From Crossiella sp. CA-258035 (GTDB lineage Bacteria; Actinomycetota; Actinomycetes; Mycobacteriales; Pseudonocardiaceae): a stretch of 64,000 nt of DNA. The position numbers were made by a program, and so were the translations under genes. Of this stretch, positions 16,260 through 25,355 are shown one piece after another. The first letter of the stretch is position 1, and each line of letters starts with the position of its first letter. The stretch covers positions 3,008,001 through 3,072,000 of the forward strand of contig NZ_CP116413.1 of NCBI RefSeq assembly GCF_030064675.1, in the 5' to 3' direction. The notes beneath the pieces are model-generated. The model saw only the letters and a list, made by a program, of their open reading frames with translations, searched no databases and was not told the origin of the DNA.

Positions 16260-17195
16260 TCAGCCGTGCAGCTCGCGGTACACCGCCGCGGCCCCCGGGT
16301 GCAGGGGGATCGCGGCGGTGCTGATCAACGTCCGCTGGTCCAGGAACTGGATGCCCAGCGCCTCCTGCGGGATCAGCCGGTCCGCCCTGGTCAGCAGCAC
16401 CCTGGTCACCGCCGCCGCCACCTCGGCGGGCAGGTCTTCCCGGCACACCACCAGGTTCGCCACCCCGATGGTCGGCACCGCCCGTGGCGCGCGGTACACC
16501 CCGCTGGGCACCGACACCTGCTCGTACACCGGCCCGTGCGCCTCGCGCAGCGCGGGCAGCACGTCCTCCAGCGGGAGCAGGCGGATCGGGGTGCGGATGT
16601 CCAGCTGTTCCAAGGCCGGGGTGGGCACGCCGCCGGACCAGACCAGGGCGTCCACCGAGCCCTCGGCCAGTGCCGAGGCCGCCTCGGCCAGGCGCAGCTG
16701 CGGGCCGGGCGTGAGGTTCAGCCGGGCGGTGATCCGCTGGGCGAGCAGGGCCGCGCCGGAACCCGGTGCGCCCATCGCGATCCGGCGGCCCGCGAGGTCG
16801 GCCATCCGGCGGGCCGGGCTGGCGGCCGGGACCGCGACCTGGAGGTAGTTCTCATAGATCCGGCCCAGCGCGCGCAGTGACACCGGCTCGGTGAACGGGC
16901 TGGTGCCACTGGCGGCGGCCTCGCAGGCGTCGGCGTGCGCCAGCGCCAGGTCGACCTGCCGCGCGCCGAGCTGACGCAGGTTGTCCACGCTGGCCTGGGT
17001 CTGCGCCGGGGTGCAGCGCAGGTTCGGGGCCGCCGCGGAGACCTCGGCGGCCAGCCGGGTGGCGAAGGCCAGGTACGGGCCGCCGGGTTCGCCCGCGCCG
17101 ATGGACAGCGGCCGCGCCGGACCGGTGTAGTCGGCGGCGGTGCAGGCCGCGGCGGCCAGCGGGAGGAGCAGGAAGGCGCGGCGGGACAGGTTCAT
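16260..17195 (-). CDS. TAXI-family TRAP solute-binding protein
   Basis: 311 residues. The signal MNLSRRAFLLLPLAAAACTAAD has a twin-arginine-like start and a lipobox (AAAC), so it is probably a membrane-anchored lipoprotein. The TAXI signature runs from LSIGAGEPGGPYLAFATRLA through the QASVDNLRQL and VDLALAHADA segments. No TRAP membrane subunit is nearby. It overlaps the sensor kinase stop by 4 bases (ATGA), suggesting that it feeds a ligand signal to the kinase rather than a transporter (inference). Confidence 0.87.
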   Translation of the reverse strand: MNLSRRAFLLLPLAAAACTAADYTGPARPLSIGAGEPGGPYLAFATRLAAEVSAAAPNLRCTPAQTQASVDNLRQLGARQVDLALAHADACEAAASGTSPFTEPVSLRALGRIYENYLQVAVPAASPARRMADLAGRRIAMGAPGSGAALLAQRITARLNLTPGPQLRLAEAASALAEGSVDALVWSGGVPTPALEQLDIRTPIRLLPLEDVLPALREAHGPVYEQVSVPSGVYRAPRAVPTIGVANLVVCREDLPAEVAAAVTRVLLTRADRLIPQEALGIQFLDQRTLISTAAIPLHPGAAAVYRELHG

Positions 17196-18595
17196 CCGGC
17201 CGCCCTGGGGAGTCCGATGTGGACGGACAGACCGTGCGGCTCGGCCCGGTGCAGGCTCAGCTCGCCGCCGTGCGCGGTGAGCAGCTGTTCGGCGATGGCC
17301 AGGCCCAGCCCGCTGCCCCGGCTGCCGCGGTGCCCCTGGGACCGCCAGAACCGTTCGGTGGCCAGCGCCAGCTCCGCGGCGGAGAGGCCGGGTCCGGTGT
17401 CGGTGACGGTCAGCCGCAGCAGTTCGGGCTCGGTCAGCAGGCGCAGGGTGACCGTGGCGCCGGACCCGGCGTACTTGATCGCGTTGTCCAGCACCACGTC
17501 CAGGACCTGGGCCAGCTCCTCGGCCGGGAACGCGGCCAGCACCGGGGTGGCCGGGGCGGCGCCGACCCGCAGGGTGATCCCGGCCGCCTCGGCCGCGGCC
17601 GACCAGGCGTCCCTGCGGTCGGCCAGCACCAGCAGTGGCTCGCAGTCGGCCGCGGGCTCCTCGGGGGCAGCGGGGGCGCGCAGCTCGGCGGCCCGGTTCT
17701 CCGCGCTGGCCAGGGTGAGCAGCCCGTCCAGCAACGACTCCAGCCGGTCCACCTCGCCGAGCACCGACTGGTAGGAGCGCTGCGCGGGCTCGGCCACCGA
17801 GGGGCCGAGCGCGTCCACCCGCAGCCGCAGCGCGGTCATCGGGTTGCGCAGCTGGTGCGATGCCTCGGCGACCAGGCGGCGCTGCCGTTCGGCCGCGTCG
17901 GAGACCGCGTCCGACATCTGGTTGAACGCCGCGGCCACCGTGCGCAGCTCACTCGGCCCGTGCACCGCGACCTGGGCGTGCGGCTCCCCGGAGGCGACCG
18001 CGCGCACCCCGCGTTCCAGCTCCCGCAACGGCCGCAGCACCCAGCGGGAGACCCCCAGCGCCAGTGCGGCGCAGGCGATCGCGGCGGCCAGCGCGCCCAG
18101 CAGCACCACCACCCAGCGGCGCGCGATGTCACCCGCCGCCGCGGTCACCGAGGCACGCAGCACCACCGCGCCGGTGACCCGGATGCCGGTGCCGACCGGC
18201 CGGGCCAGCAGCACCGGCTCCGCCGACCACGGCGTCAGCGAGTCCACTGTGGACGCTCGCTCGTTGCGCAGCGCGCCGTCGACCAGGCGCACCACCGCCG
18301 GGTCGGCCGGGCGCAGGTCGCCGGTGGCCACCAGGGACTGCCGCCGGGTGTCCACCACCAGCACCGCCTCGCCGTAGAGCTCGCCGTAGCGGCGGACCTC
18401 CGCGGTCAGCGTGCCCAGGTCGGCGGTGGCGTTGGCGGTGTCGGCCAGCGCGGCGAAGCGGTCCAGGTCCGCGGTGCGGGAGAGCAGCAGCTGCTGGGTG
18501 CGTTCGGCCGCGGTGCTCATCAGCAGCGGCCAGGCGAAGGCGGCCACCGCGAGCACCGCGAAGGCCAGCAGCGCCGCCAGCAGCCGCCCGCGCAC
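17192..18595 (-). CDS. Two-component sensor histidine kinase (HisKA/HAMP)
   Basis: 467 residues. Transmembrane helix at about 7-27, about 120-residue extracellular sensor, second helix at about 150-172, HAMP linker, then HisKA with the phospho-acceptor in EASHQLRNPMTALR at about residue 250. The ATPase boxes are NAIKYAGSGATV (N box), DTGPGLS (G1) and GSGLGLAI (G2). GTG start shares one base with the response-regulator TAG stop. Cotranscribed with the cognate regulator upstream and the TAXI binding protein downstream. Confidence 0.92.
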   Translation of the reverse strand: MRGRLLAALLAFAVLAVAAFAWPLLMSTAAERTQQLLLSRTADLDRFAALADTANATADLGTLTAEVRRYGELYGEAVLVVDTRRQSLVATGDLRPADPAVVRLVDGALRNERASTVDSLTPWSAEPVLLARPVGTGIRVTGAVVLRASVTAAAGDIARRWVVVLLGALAAAIACAALALGVSRWVLRPLRELERGVRAVASGEPHAQVAVHGPSELRTVAAAFNQMSDAVSDAAERQRRLVAEASHQLRNPMTALRLRVDALGPSVAEPAQRSYQSVLGEVDRLESLLDGLLTLASAENRAAELRAPAAPEEPAADCEPLLVLADRRDAWSAAAEAAGITLRVGAAPATPVLAAFPAEELAQVLDVVLDNAIKYAGSGATVTLRLLTEPELLRLTVTDTGPGLSAAELALATERFWRSQGHRGSRGSGLGLAIAEQLLTAHGGELSLHRAEPHGLSVHIGLPRAAG

Positions 18596-19260
18596 TACAG
18601 CTCCAGCCGGTAGCCGAAGCCGCGGATGGTGCTGATCAGGTTGGGGCGGCCCAGCTTGGCCCGCAGCTGCGCGATGTGCACGTCCAGCGACCGGGAGATC
18701 GCCACGTACGCGTCCCCCCACAGCTCGTCCATCAGCTGCTGGCGGCTCACCGCCGCGCCCGCGCGGCGGGCCAGCGCGGCCAGCAGGTCGAACTCCTTGG
18801 CGGTCAACGAGACCAGGTCACCGCCCACCTCGACCCGGCGGCTGGCCAGGTCGATGCGTACATCGCCCGCGGTGATCTCCTCGGGCGGATCGGCCGCGCT
18901 GGCCCGGTGCGCGGCGCGGCGGGTGACCACGTCCATCCGGGCCAGCAGCTCGGCCAGCCGGACCGGTTTGACCAGGTAGTCGTCGGCCCCCAGGCGCAGT
19001 CCGCGCACCACGGAGCGTTCGTCGCCGCGGGCGGTCAGCACCATCACCGGCACCGAGGTGACCCGGCGCAGCTTGTGCAGCACCTCCAGGCCGTCGCCGT
19101 CGGGCAGGCCCAGGTCCAGCAGCACCAGGTCCGCCTCGCGGTGGCCGGTGAGGGCGTCCGCGCCGTGCCGGACCCGGCGCGGCTGGTGGCCGTGCGCGGT
19201 GAGGACTTCGACCAGGGCCTCGGCGACCCCGTCGTCGTCCTCCACCAGCAGCACCTTCAT
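18595..19260 (-). CDS. OmpR/PhoB-family response regulator
   Basis: 221 residues. The receiver domain has acidic pocket VEDDDG, phospho-acceptor Asp in LVLLDLGLPDGD at about residue 50, switch Thr in VLTARGD and Lys in YLVKPV. The C-terminal winged helix (LTAKEFDLLAALAR, ISRSLDVHIAQLRAKLGR, TIRGFGYRLEL) is of OmpR type. ATG 19260. It follows the DUF4333 gene by 10 nt in the same operon. Confidence 0.93.
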   Translation of the reverse strand: MKVLLVEDDDGVAEALVEVLTAHGHQPRRVRHGADALTGHREADLVLLDLGLPDGDGLEVLHKLRRVTSVPVMVLTARGDERSVVRGLRLGADDYLVKPVRLAELLARMDVVTRRAAHRASAADPPEEITAGDVRIDLASRRVEVGGDLVSLTAKEFDLLAALARRAGAAVSRQQLMDELWGDAYVAISRSLDVHIAQLRAKLGRPNLISTIRGFGYRLEL

Positions 19261-19270
19261 GCCGGGCAGC

Positions 19271-19792
19271 CTATTTGGGCTGGCCGACCTCGTACTCACC
19301 GGAGTCGTTGGTCACCTTCACCGGCACCTGCCGCTGCTTGCCGTCGATGCTGGCGGTGCAGGTGAAGGTGTTGCCCGCCTTGATCGCGGGCTGGTTCGGG
19401 CAGGTCACCCCGGTGACCTTGGCGATGCCGAAGTTCTCGGTCAGCACCTTCTGCACGCCCTGCTGGACCGCCTTGGTGTCGAGCACCTTGCTGGTGAACA
19501 CGCCCAGCACGGCCAGCACGCCGAAGACCACGCCGATCAGCACCAGGCCGACGATCCCGTACAGCAGCGGCTTCTTCATGCCACCGTCGGACTTCTTCTT
19601 CGGCTGCTGCGGCCCGCCGTAGGGCGCGGAGCCGTACGGAGCGCCGCCGGGACCACCAGGGCCTTGCGGCTGCTGGTAACCGGGCTGCGGGGCGGGCTGG
19701 CCGCCCCACTGCGGCTGCTGGGGCTGCTGGTACGGGTTCGGCTGCTGCGGCTGGCCCCACTGCGGCTGCTGCGGCTGGTACGGGTTGTTCAT
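19271..19792 (-). CDS. Membrane-anchored DUF4333 protein with Pro/Gln-rich head
   Basis: 173 residues. Residues 1-70 are low-complexity Pro-Gln-Gly repeats (QPQQPQWG and similar), then a KKK patch and one transmembrane helix at about 73-97. An extracytoplasmic domain of about 75 residues follows with two cysteines (VTCPNQPAIKAGNTFTCTA), the DUF4333 pattern. The two cysteines may form a disulfide. ATG 19792. It sits between the lipoprotein and the two-component genes in one operon, so it is likely part of an envelope module. Confidence 0.8.
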   Translation of the reverse strand: MNNPYQPQQPQWGQPQQPNPYQQPQQPQWGGQPAPQPGYQQPQGPGGPGGAPYGSAPYGGPQQPKKKSDGGMKKPLLYGIVGLVLIGVVFGVLAVLGVFTSKVLDTKAVQQGVQKVLTENFGIAKVTGVTCPNQPAIKAGNTFTCTASIDGKQRQVPVKVTNDSGEYEVGQPK

Positions 19793-19806
19793 CTCTGACC
19801 TCGGTT

Positions 19807-20727
19807 CTACAGCGCGGCGAGCCGGTTGAAGAAATCCTTGCGGGCGTTCACATCGGGCAGATCGGTGCGGTCCAGCGGCGAGGGCTCCGGCGGGAAGTCC
19901 TTCGCGGTGGCCTTGCCGAGGATCTCGTAGCCCACCTGGATCTCGATCTTCGGACCGCCCTTGTCCACGATCCCGTTGATCTCGATCTTCTTCAGCAGGC
20001 CCTGCGGGTCCAGCACCACCGTGGTGCGCAGGAAGGACTCCAGCATCGGCGGCGTCATCTGCTTCTTGTAGTCCTCCGGGAAGCTCAGCACCCGGTTGTC
20101 CACAAAGGCCTTCAGGGTGACCCCGGTGAGCAGCTCCGCGCTGCCGTCGGCCTGCTGCCGGTACTCCTTGACCAGCCCGGCCGGCGAGGACTTCTGGGTC
20201 GCCTTCATCGCGTCCTGCATGGCGCACACCGTCTGCACGCCGGTCAGCAGGCACACGTTGAAGCCGTCCTTGGGCGTGAAGGTCGGGAACCGCACCCACG
20301 GCGTGGTGGCCAGCGACCGGAACCGCTCACCCAGCAGCAGGTAGTCCCACTCCGAACCGCTCGGGTGGTACTGGTCCAGGTTGTCCTTCATCTCCTTGCT
20401 GGTGCGGGACTTGGTGAAGATCGCGGGCGGCTCCGGCTTGCCCTTGTCCGCCGCCTGGTAGCGGAAGACGTCGATCTCCTTGTCCGTCTTCTTCTCGTTG
20501 AACCGCCCGTGCCAGTACACAGTGGACTTCTCGTCCCTCGGCTTGACCAGCTCCTGGTCCAGCTTCTTGAACGCGCCGTCGAACTGACTGGCCATGTAGG
20601 CGCTCACCGCCTGCTGGTCGGCCAGCGCGAGACCGGGGGAGGCGCTGCTGCACCCGGACGCGGTCACCGCCAGCACCAGGGCACAGGCCACGCCGGTGGC
20701 CCGCCCGCTTCGCCGGTTCATCCTCAT
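19807..20727 (-). CDS. Secreted lipoprotein of unknown function
   Basis: About 306 residues. The signal peptide MNRRSGRATGVACALVLAVTASGC ends in a clear lipobox (TASG-C) near residue 26. The mature part has no recognised domain; it contains many Lys/Asp, repeated FPEDY and FPTFTPKDG segments and few cysteines. Start overlaps the protease stop by 4 bases (ATGA); a second ATG two codons in is an alternative. Translationally coupled to the protease, so it may be a cofactor, inhibitor or substrate of it (inference). Confidence 0.75.
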   Translation of the reverse strand: MRMNRRSGRATGVACALVLAVTASGCSSASPGLALADQQAVSAYMASQFDGAFKKLDQELVKPRDEKSTVYWHGRFNEKKTDKEIDVFRYQAADKGKPEPPAIFTKSRTSKEMKDNLDQYHPSGSEWDYLLLGERFRSLATTPWVRFPTFTPKDGFNVCLLTGVQTVCAMQDAMKATQKSSPAGLVKEYRQQADGSAELLTGVTLKAFVDNRVLSFPEDYKKQMTPPMLESFLRTTVVLDPQGLLKKIEINGIVDKGGPKIEIQVGYEILGKATAKDFPPEPSPLDRTDLPDVNARKDFFNRLAAL

Positions 20728-21776
20728 GCTCCCGAGTCCGCCTGCTTGTAGAGGTTGTGCGCCACCTGGCCGAGCACCGCGCCGGAGAGCGTCCTGGCGT
20801 TGCCCACCGAGGACACCGACACCACGATCCCCGCTCCGCGCCCCGGGTCGAACCGGGTGAACCACGGCCCGCCGGAACAGCCCGGCGTCATCACGCAGTT
20901 GATGGTGTAGTCGCCGAAGGGCCCCTTGACCCAGTTCGGCGAGGAGCAGTACCGCATCACCTTGCCGTCGAAGGGCGGCGCGGTCGGGTAGCCGATCGCG
21001 GTCAGCCCCTCGGCCATCACGCCGAAGGCCATGCCCTGCGCGCCCAGCGCGTCCTGGATCTTCTGCCCGTTCAGCGGCCGCATTCGCAGGAAGGCGATGT
21101 CGTAGGCCCAGCCCTCGCCGGAGGTGCCCCGGTCGGTGCTCTCCGCCTTGGTCATGAACTCGCGGGTGGTGTAGATCGACTCCGCCGCCCACTTGCCGTG
21201 CGGGGCCTGCCCGGCCCGGTCGCCCGGCACGAACATCACGTTGTCGGCCCACATCTTCTCGCCCTGGGTCTCCCAGATGCAGTGGCCGGCGGTGGCCACC
21301 AGGCTCTTCGACGGCGAGCTGACCACCGACGCGGAGCACACATACGGCTTTCCACCGAAGGTGTAGTACAACCGCCCGACCGTGGTCTCGCTCAGCCCGG
21401 CCCGCGACCACGCGTCACCGCGCGGATTGGTTCCGTTGGAGTCCGGTTTCACCTGACCGATGACCCCGTCGCTGGGCTGGACCACCACCTGGGCGCCCGG
21501 GTTCTCCTTCGGCACGTCGCTGCCGCCCTCGCTGGGCCCCGGCTGCTTGGGCCGGGCGTCCTTGAGCCGGTCGCTGTTCCAGTAGTCGTTGACCTGCTGC
21601 GGGGTCGAGGAGAAGGTCTTGCGCAGCTCCGAGGTCGGGCCGCCCTTGATCTCATCCGCGATGTTGCGGGTGGAGGGCCCAGCCTTCGGCTGCCCAGGTG
21701 AGACCTGGACGCAGGCGGTGAGCGCGGCGGCGGTGAACAACACCGCCACGACGGCACTCAGATGTCGCATCGTCAA
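20724..21776 (-). CDS. Secreted trypsin-like serine protease (S1 family)
   Basis: 350 residues. N-terminal signal with a lipobox-like LTAC at about residue 21. Catalytic triad: His in VATAGHCIW, Asp in WAYDIAFLRM, and Ser in MTPGCSGGPWF; CSSPNW and CVMTPGC cysteines may form a disulfide. A long propeptide-like linker (about residues 25-120) precedes the domain. First gene of a minus-strand operon of six: protease, lipoprotein, DUF4333, response regulator, kinase, TAXI protein. The layout suggests envelope or substrate sensing coupled to proteolysis. Confidence 0.88.
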   Translation of the reverse strand: MTMRHLSAVVAVLFTAAALTACVQVSPGQPKAGPSTRNIADEIKGGPTSELRKTFSSTPQQVNDYWNSDRLKDARPKQPGPSEGGSDVPKENPGAQVVVQPSDGVIGQVKPDSNGTNPRGDAWSRAGLSETTVGRLYYTFGGKPYVCSASVVSSPSKSLVATAGHCIWETQGEKMWADNVMFVPGDRAGQAPHGKWAAESIYTTREFMTKAESTDRGTSGEGWAYDIAFLRMRPLNGQKIQDALGAQGMAFGVMAEGLTAIGYPTAPPFDGKVMRYCSSPNWVKGPFGDYTINCVMTPGCSGGPWFTRFDPGRGAGIVVSVSSVGNARTLSGAVLGQVAHNLYKQADSGA

Positions 21777-21853
21777 TACCCCAGATGGCCGTGAAACGCG
21801 GATACCGCGGGCAGATTAGCCCGATCGGAGCCACCGCACCCGGGGAAGTGGCG

Positions 21854-21893
21854 AAAAGCCCGCCGGGTGGGCGACGAACGCCACCCGGCGGGC
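21854..21893 (-). terminator. Rho-independent terminator of the MHS transporter gene
   Basis: Perfect 13-bp arms (GCCCGCCGGGTGG and CCACCCGGCGGGC) with a 10-base loop, followed on the minus strand by TTTT. It lies 8 bases past the transporter stop. Confidence 0.85.
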
Positions 21894-21900
21894 CGGTTGG

Positions 21901-23253
21901 TCAGCGGAAGGAGCTCTCCTCCAGCGGCGAGGACTTCGAGGTCTCCCGCATGCTGCCGTAGACGACCAGCGAGACCAGCACGCAGCCGGCCACGTAGTAG
22001 AAGTACACCGACTCCATCCCGGCCTGCTTGAGCCAGAGCGCCACGAACTCCGAGGACCCGCCGAAGATGGCCACGGTCAGCGCGTACGGCAGGCCCACGC
22101 CCAGCGCGCGGATGTTGGTCGGGAACAGCTCGGCCTTCACGATCGCGTTGATCGAGGTGTAGCCGGTGACGATGACCAGCCCGGCCAGCATCAGGAAGAA
22201 CGCGCCCACCGGCGAGTTCGTGCCGGCCAGTGCGGTCAGCAGCGGGACCGTGCCCAGGGTGCCGCAGACGCCGAAGAACAGCAGCAGCGGCCGCCGCCCG
22301 ATCCGGTCGGAGAGCTTGCCGGCCAGCGGCTGGATCACCACGAAGACGACCAGGGCGAGGAAGTTGATCCAGGCCGCGTTCTGCTTGCTGATCCCGCTGG
22401 TGTTGACCATGAACTTCTGGAGGTAGGTGGTGTAGGTGTAGAAGGCCACCGTGCCGCCCAGGGTCAGGCCCACCACCAGCAGGCACTCCTTGGGGTGCTG
22501 GAGCAGGGCGCGCAGGGTGCCGCGCTGCGGGGCCTTGCCGTCCTCGGACTGGGCGACCTTCTTGAAGCTCTCCGACTCGTCCATGCTGCGCCGCAGCCAC
22601 ATCACCACGACCGCGCCGGCCGCGCCGATGACGAAGGCGATCCGCCAGCCCCAGGAGTGCATCTGCTCGTCGGTGAGCACCTGCTGCAGCACGATCTGCA
22701 CACCCAGCGCGAGCAGCTGGCCCGCGGTCAGCGTGACGTACTGGAAGCTGGAGTAGAAACCGCGCTTGCCGGGCGAGGCCACCTCGGAGAGGTAGGTCGC
22801 CGAGGTGGCGTACTCACCGCCCACCGACAGGCCCTGCAACAGCCGCGCGGCCACCAGCAGCGCGGGCGCGGCCAGGCCGATCGTGGTGTAGGACGGGGTG
22901 ATCGCGATGATCAGCGAGCCCACCGCCATCAGCGTCACCGACAGCGTCAGCGCGGCCCGGCGGCCGTACCGGTCGGCGTAGCGGCCCAGCATCCAGCCGC
23001 CCAGCGGGCGCATCAGGAAGCCGACCGCGAACACCGCCGCGGTGTTCAGCAGCTCGGCGGTGGGATCGTTCTTCGGGAAGAACGAGCTGGCGAAGTAGAT
23101 GCTGAACGCCGTGTAGGCGTACCAGTCGTACCACTCGATCAGGTTGCCGATGGAGCCGCGCAGCACGTTGGCCACGACCCGCCGCTCACCCTGCTTGTTT
23201 CCCTTGGGCGGTCCCCCGCCGTTGGGGACGTCCTCGCTGACGCCTACCGACAT
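21901..23253 (-). CDS. MFS transporter, metabolite:H+ symporter (MHS) type
   Basis: 450 residues with 12 predicted membrane helices. MHS signatures: IGNLIEWYDWYAYTAFSIYF in helix 1, FLMRPLGGWMLGRYADRYGRR across helix 2 and loop 2-3, and LLQGLSVGGEYATS. The family takes up organic acids, sugars, osmolytes or amino-acid derivatives with protons. ATG 23253 follows AAGGAGG. Divergent from asnB; a 19-bp inverted repeat is in between. The substrate cannot be assigned. Confidence 0.9.
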   Translation of the reverse strand: MSVGVSEDVPNGGGPPKGNKQGERRVVANVLRGSIGNLIEWYDWYAYTAFSIYFASSFFPKNDPTAELLNTAAVFAVGFLMRPLGGWMLGRYADRYGRRAALTLSVTLMAVGSLIIAITPSYTTIGLAAPALLVAARLLQGLSVGGEYATSATYLSEVASPGKRGFYSSFQYVTLTAGQLLALGVQIVLQQVLTDEQMHSWGWRIAFVIGAAGAVVVMWLRRSMDESESFKKVAQSEDGKAPQRGTLRALLQHPKECLLVVGLTLGGTVAFYTYTTYLQKFMVNTSGISKQNAAWINFLALVVFVVIQPLAGKLSDRIGRRPLLLFFGVCGTLGTVPLLTALAGTNSPVGAFFLMLAGLVIVTGYTSINAIVKAELFPTNIRALGVGLPYALTVAIFGGSSEFVALWLKQAGMESVYFYYVAGCVLVSLVVYGSMRETSKSSPLEESSFR

Positions 23254-23324
23254 GTGAGTCCTCCTTGAGACCCCTGTCACGGTGGGTGGCGGCACCGTGA
23301 TCGGCAAGCGGAGGCTGGCAGAAC

Positions 23325-23343
23325 TTACCTCTCCTTGAGGTAA
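23325..23343. promoter_or_regulatory. Operator-like inverted repeat between MHS transporter and asnB
   Basis: TTACCTC and GAGGTAA (7-bp perfect arms, 5-base spacer). It lies in the 167-bp divergent gap and could control either gene. Confidence 0.5.
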
Positions 23344-23420
23344 CCCGTTGGCGAACACCCGGCGCGCGCCCGGGATACTTCAACCACGGGCCCGACGACG
23401 ACTTCGAGGTGAGCAGCGAC

Positions 23421-25355
23421 GTGTGTGGAGTGCTGGGACTGATCTGCGCCACTCCCGCGGCGGCGGCGAACGCGCGCGGCGCGGTCGCGGCGGCCATGCG
23501 CTGCCAGCGGCACCGCGGTCCCGACGAGCACGACACCTGGCAGGGCGCCGAGGTCGTCTACGGCTTCAACCGGCTGGGCTTCATCGACCTGGAGCACTCG
23601 CACCAGCCGCTGGTCTGGGGCCCGCCGGAGAACCCCACCCGGTACACGCTGAACTTCAACGGCGAGATCTACAACTACCGCGAGCTGCGCCAGGAGCTGA
23701 CCGCCCGCTTCGGCACCCGCTTCAACACCCAGGGTGACGGCGAGTCCATCGTGGCCGGCTACCACCACCTCGGCCCGGCCATCCTGCCCAAGCTGCGCGG
23801 CATGTTCGCCTTCATGATCTGGGACAACCAGGAACGGATCGTCTTCGGCGCGCGCGACCAGTTCGGCATCAAGCCGCTCTACTACTCCGCCGGCCCCGGC
23901 GGCATCGCCTTCGCCAGTGAGAAGAAGAGCCTGCTGGAGCTCTCCGGCGTGCTCGGCGTGGCCGAGGAGCTCGACCGCACCGCGCTCCAGCACTACCTGG
24001 TGCTGCAGTACGTGCCCGAACCCGAGTCGCTGCACCTCGGCATCCGGCGGATCGAGTCCGGCACCGCCTTCCGGGTCCGCCCCGGCGGGCAGCTGGAGAC
24101 CGCCCGCTACTTCAACCCGACCTTCACCGCCCAGCCGGTGCGCGGCGAGGCCGAGGCCGAGGCGCTGTACCAGCGGATCGCCGACGTCATGCGCGACTCG
24201 GTGGGCAAGCACATGATCTCCGACCCCGAGGTCACCGTCGGCGCCTTCCTCTCCGGCGGCATCGACTCCACCGCCACCGCCACCCTGGCCAAGCAGTTCA
24301 ACCCCAACCTGATCGCCTTCACCGCCGGGTTCGAGCGGGAGGGCTACTCCGAGGTCGACGTGGCCGCCGAGACCGCGGCCGCGATCGGGGTCAAGCACGT
24401 GGTCCGCACCGTCTCGGCCAGGGAGATGATGCAGGCGATGCCGCTGATCATCTGGTACCTGGACGACCCGGTGGCCGACCCGGCGCTGGTGCCGCTGTGG
24501 TTCATCGCCCGCGAGGCCCGCAAACACGTCAAGGCGGTGCTCTCCGGCGAGGGCGCGGACGAGCTCTTCGGCGGCTACACCGTCTACGGCGAGCCGCTGT
24601 CGCTGGCCCCGTTCGAGAAGATGCCCGGCGGCGTGCGCAAGGTGCTGGGCAAGGTCTCCACCAAGATCCCCGAGGGCGTGCGCGGCAAGGACCTGCTCCG
24701 CCGCGGCTCGCTCACCCTGGAGGAGCGCTACTACGGCAACGCGCGCAACTTCCGGGACGCCCAGCTGCGCGCGGTGCTGCGGCACTACGACGAGCGGATC
24801 GGCTTCCAGGACGTCACCGCGCCCTGGTACGAGATCTCCCGCGGCTGGGACCCGGTGGCCCGGATGCAGCACATCGACCTCTACACCTGGCTGCGCGGCG
24901 ACATCCTGACCAAGGCCGACAAGGTCACCATGGCCAACTCCCTGGAACTGCGGGTGCCGTTCCTGGACATGGAGGTCTTCAAGGTCGCCTCCAGCATCCC
25001 GCTGGACCAGAAGCTGGCCGGCGGCACCACCAAGTACGCGCTGCGCCAGGCCCTGGCCAAGATCATCCCGCCGCACGTGCTCAACCGGCGCAAGCTCGGC
25101 TTCCCGGTGCCCATCCGGCACTGGCTCAAGGACGAGATGCACGACTGGGCCTGGGGCATCATCGCCGACTCCAAGACCGAGGACCTGCTGGACAAGAAGG
25201 CGGTGTTCCAACTGCTCGCCGAGCACAAGGCCGGGCAGCAGGACCGCAGCCGCCAGCTGTGGGCGGTGCTGATGTTCATGATCTGGCACGGCATCTTCAT
25301 CGAACACCGGATCAAGGTCGAGGTGCCGGAACCGGTCTACCCCGTCCGGCTGTGA
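23421..25355 (+). CDS. asnB: Asparagine synthetase B, glutamine-hydrolysing
   Basis: 644 residues. The class II glutaminase domain starts directly with the catalytic Cys: GTG at 23421 gives MCGVLGLI, which sets the start (a GTG four codons upstream would leave Cys internal). Glutamine-binding motif RHRGPDE is present, and LNFNGEIYN and the GARDQFGIKPLYY segment follow. The synthetase domain has SGGIDST, the PP-loop for ATP pyrophosphate, at about residue 280, and LSGEGADELFGGY downstream. It converts Asp, Gln and ATP to Asn, Glu, AMP and PPi. Of the type also found in secondary-metabolite clusters, but this context is housekeeping. Confidence 0.95.
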   Translation: MCGVLGLICATPAAAANARGAVAAAMRCQRHRGPDEHDTWQGAEVVYGFNRLGFIDLEHSHQPLVWGPPENPTRYTLNFNGEIYNYRELRQELTARFGTRFNTQGDGESIVAGYHHLGPAILPKLRGMFAFMIWDNQERIVFGARDQFGIKPLYYSAGPGGIAFASEKKSLLELSGVLGVAEELDRTALQHYLVLQYVPEPESLHLGIRRIESGTAFRVRPGGQLETARYFNPTFTAQPVRGEAEAEALYQRIADVMRDSVGKHMISDPEVTVGAFLSGGIDSTATATLAKQFNPNLIAFTAGFEREGYSEVDVAAETAAAIGVKHVVRTVSAREMMQAMPLIIWYLDDPVADPALVPLWFIAREARKHVKAVLSGEGADELFGGYTVYGEPLSLAPFEKMPGGVRKVLGKVSTKIPEGVRGKDLLRRGSLTLEERYYGNARNFRDAQLRAVLRHYDERIGFQDVTAPWYEISRGWDPVARMQHIDLYTWLRGDILTKADKVTMANSLELRVPFLDMEVFKVASSIPLDQKLAGGTTKYALRQALAKIIPPHVLNRRKLGFPVPIRHWLKDEMHDWAWGIIADSKTEDLLDKKAVFQLLAEHKAGQQDRSRQLWAVLMFMIWHGIFIEHRIKVEVPEPVYPVRL

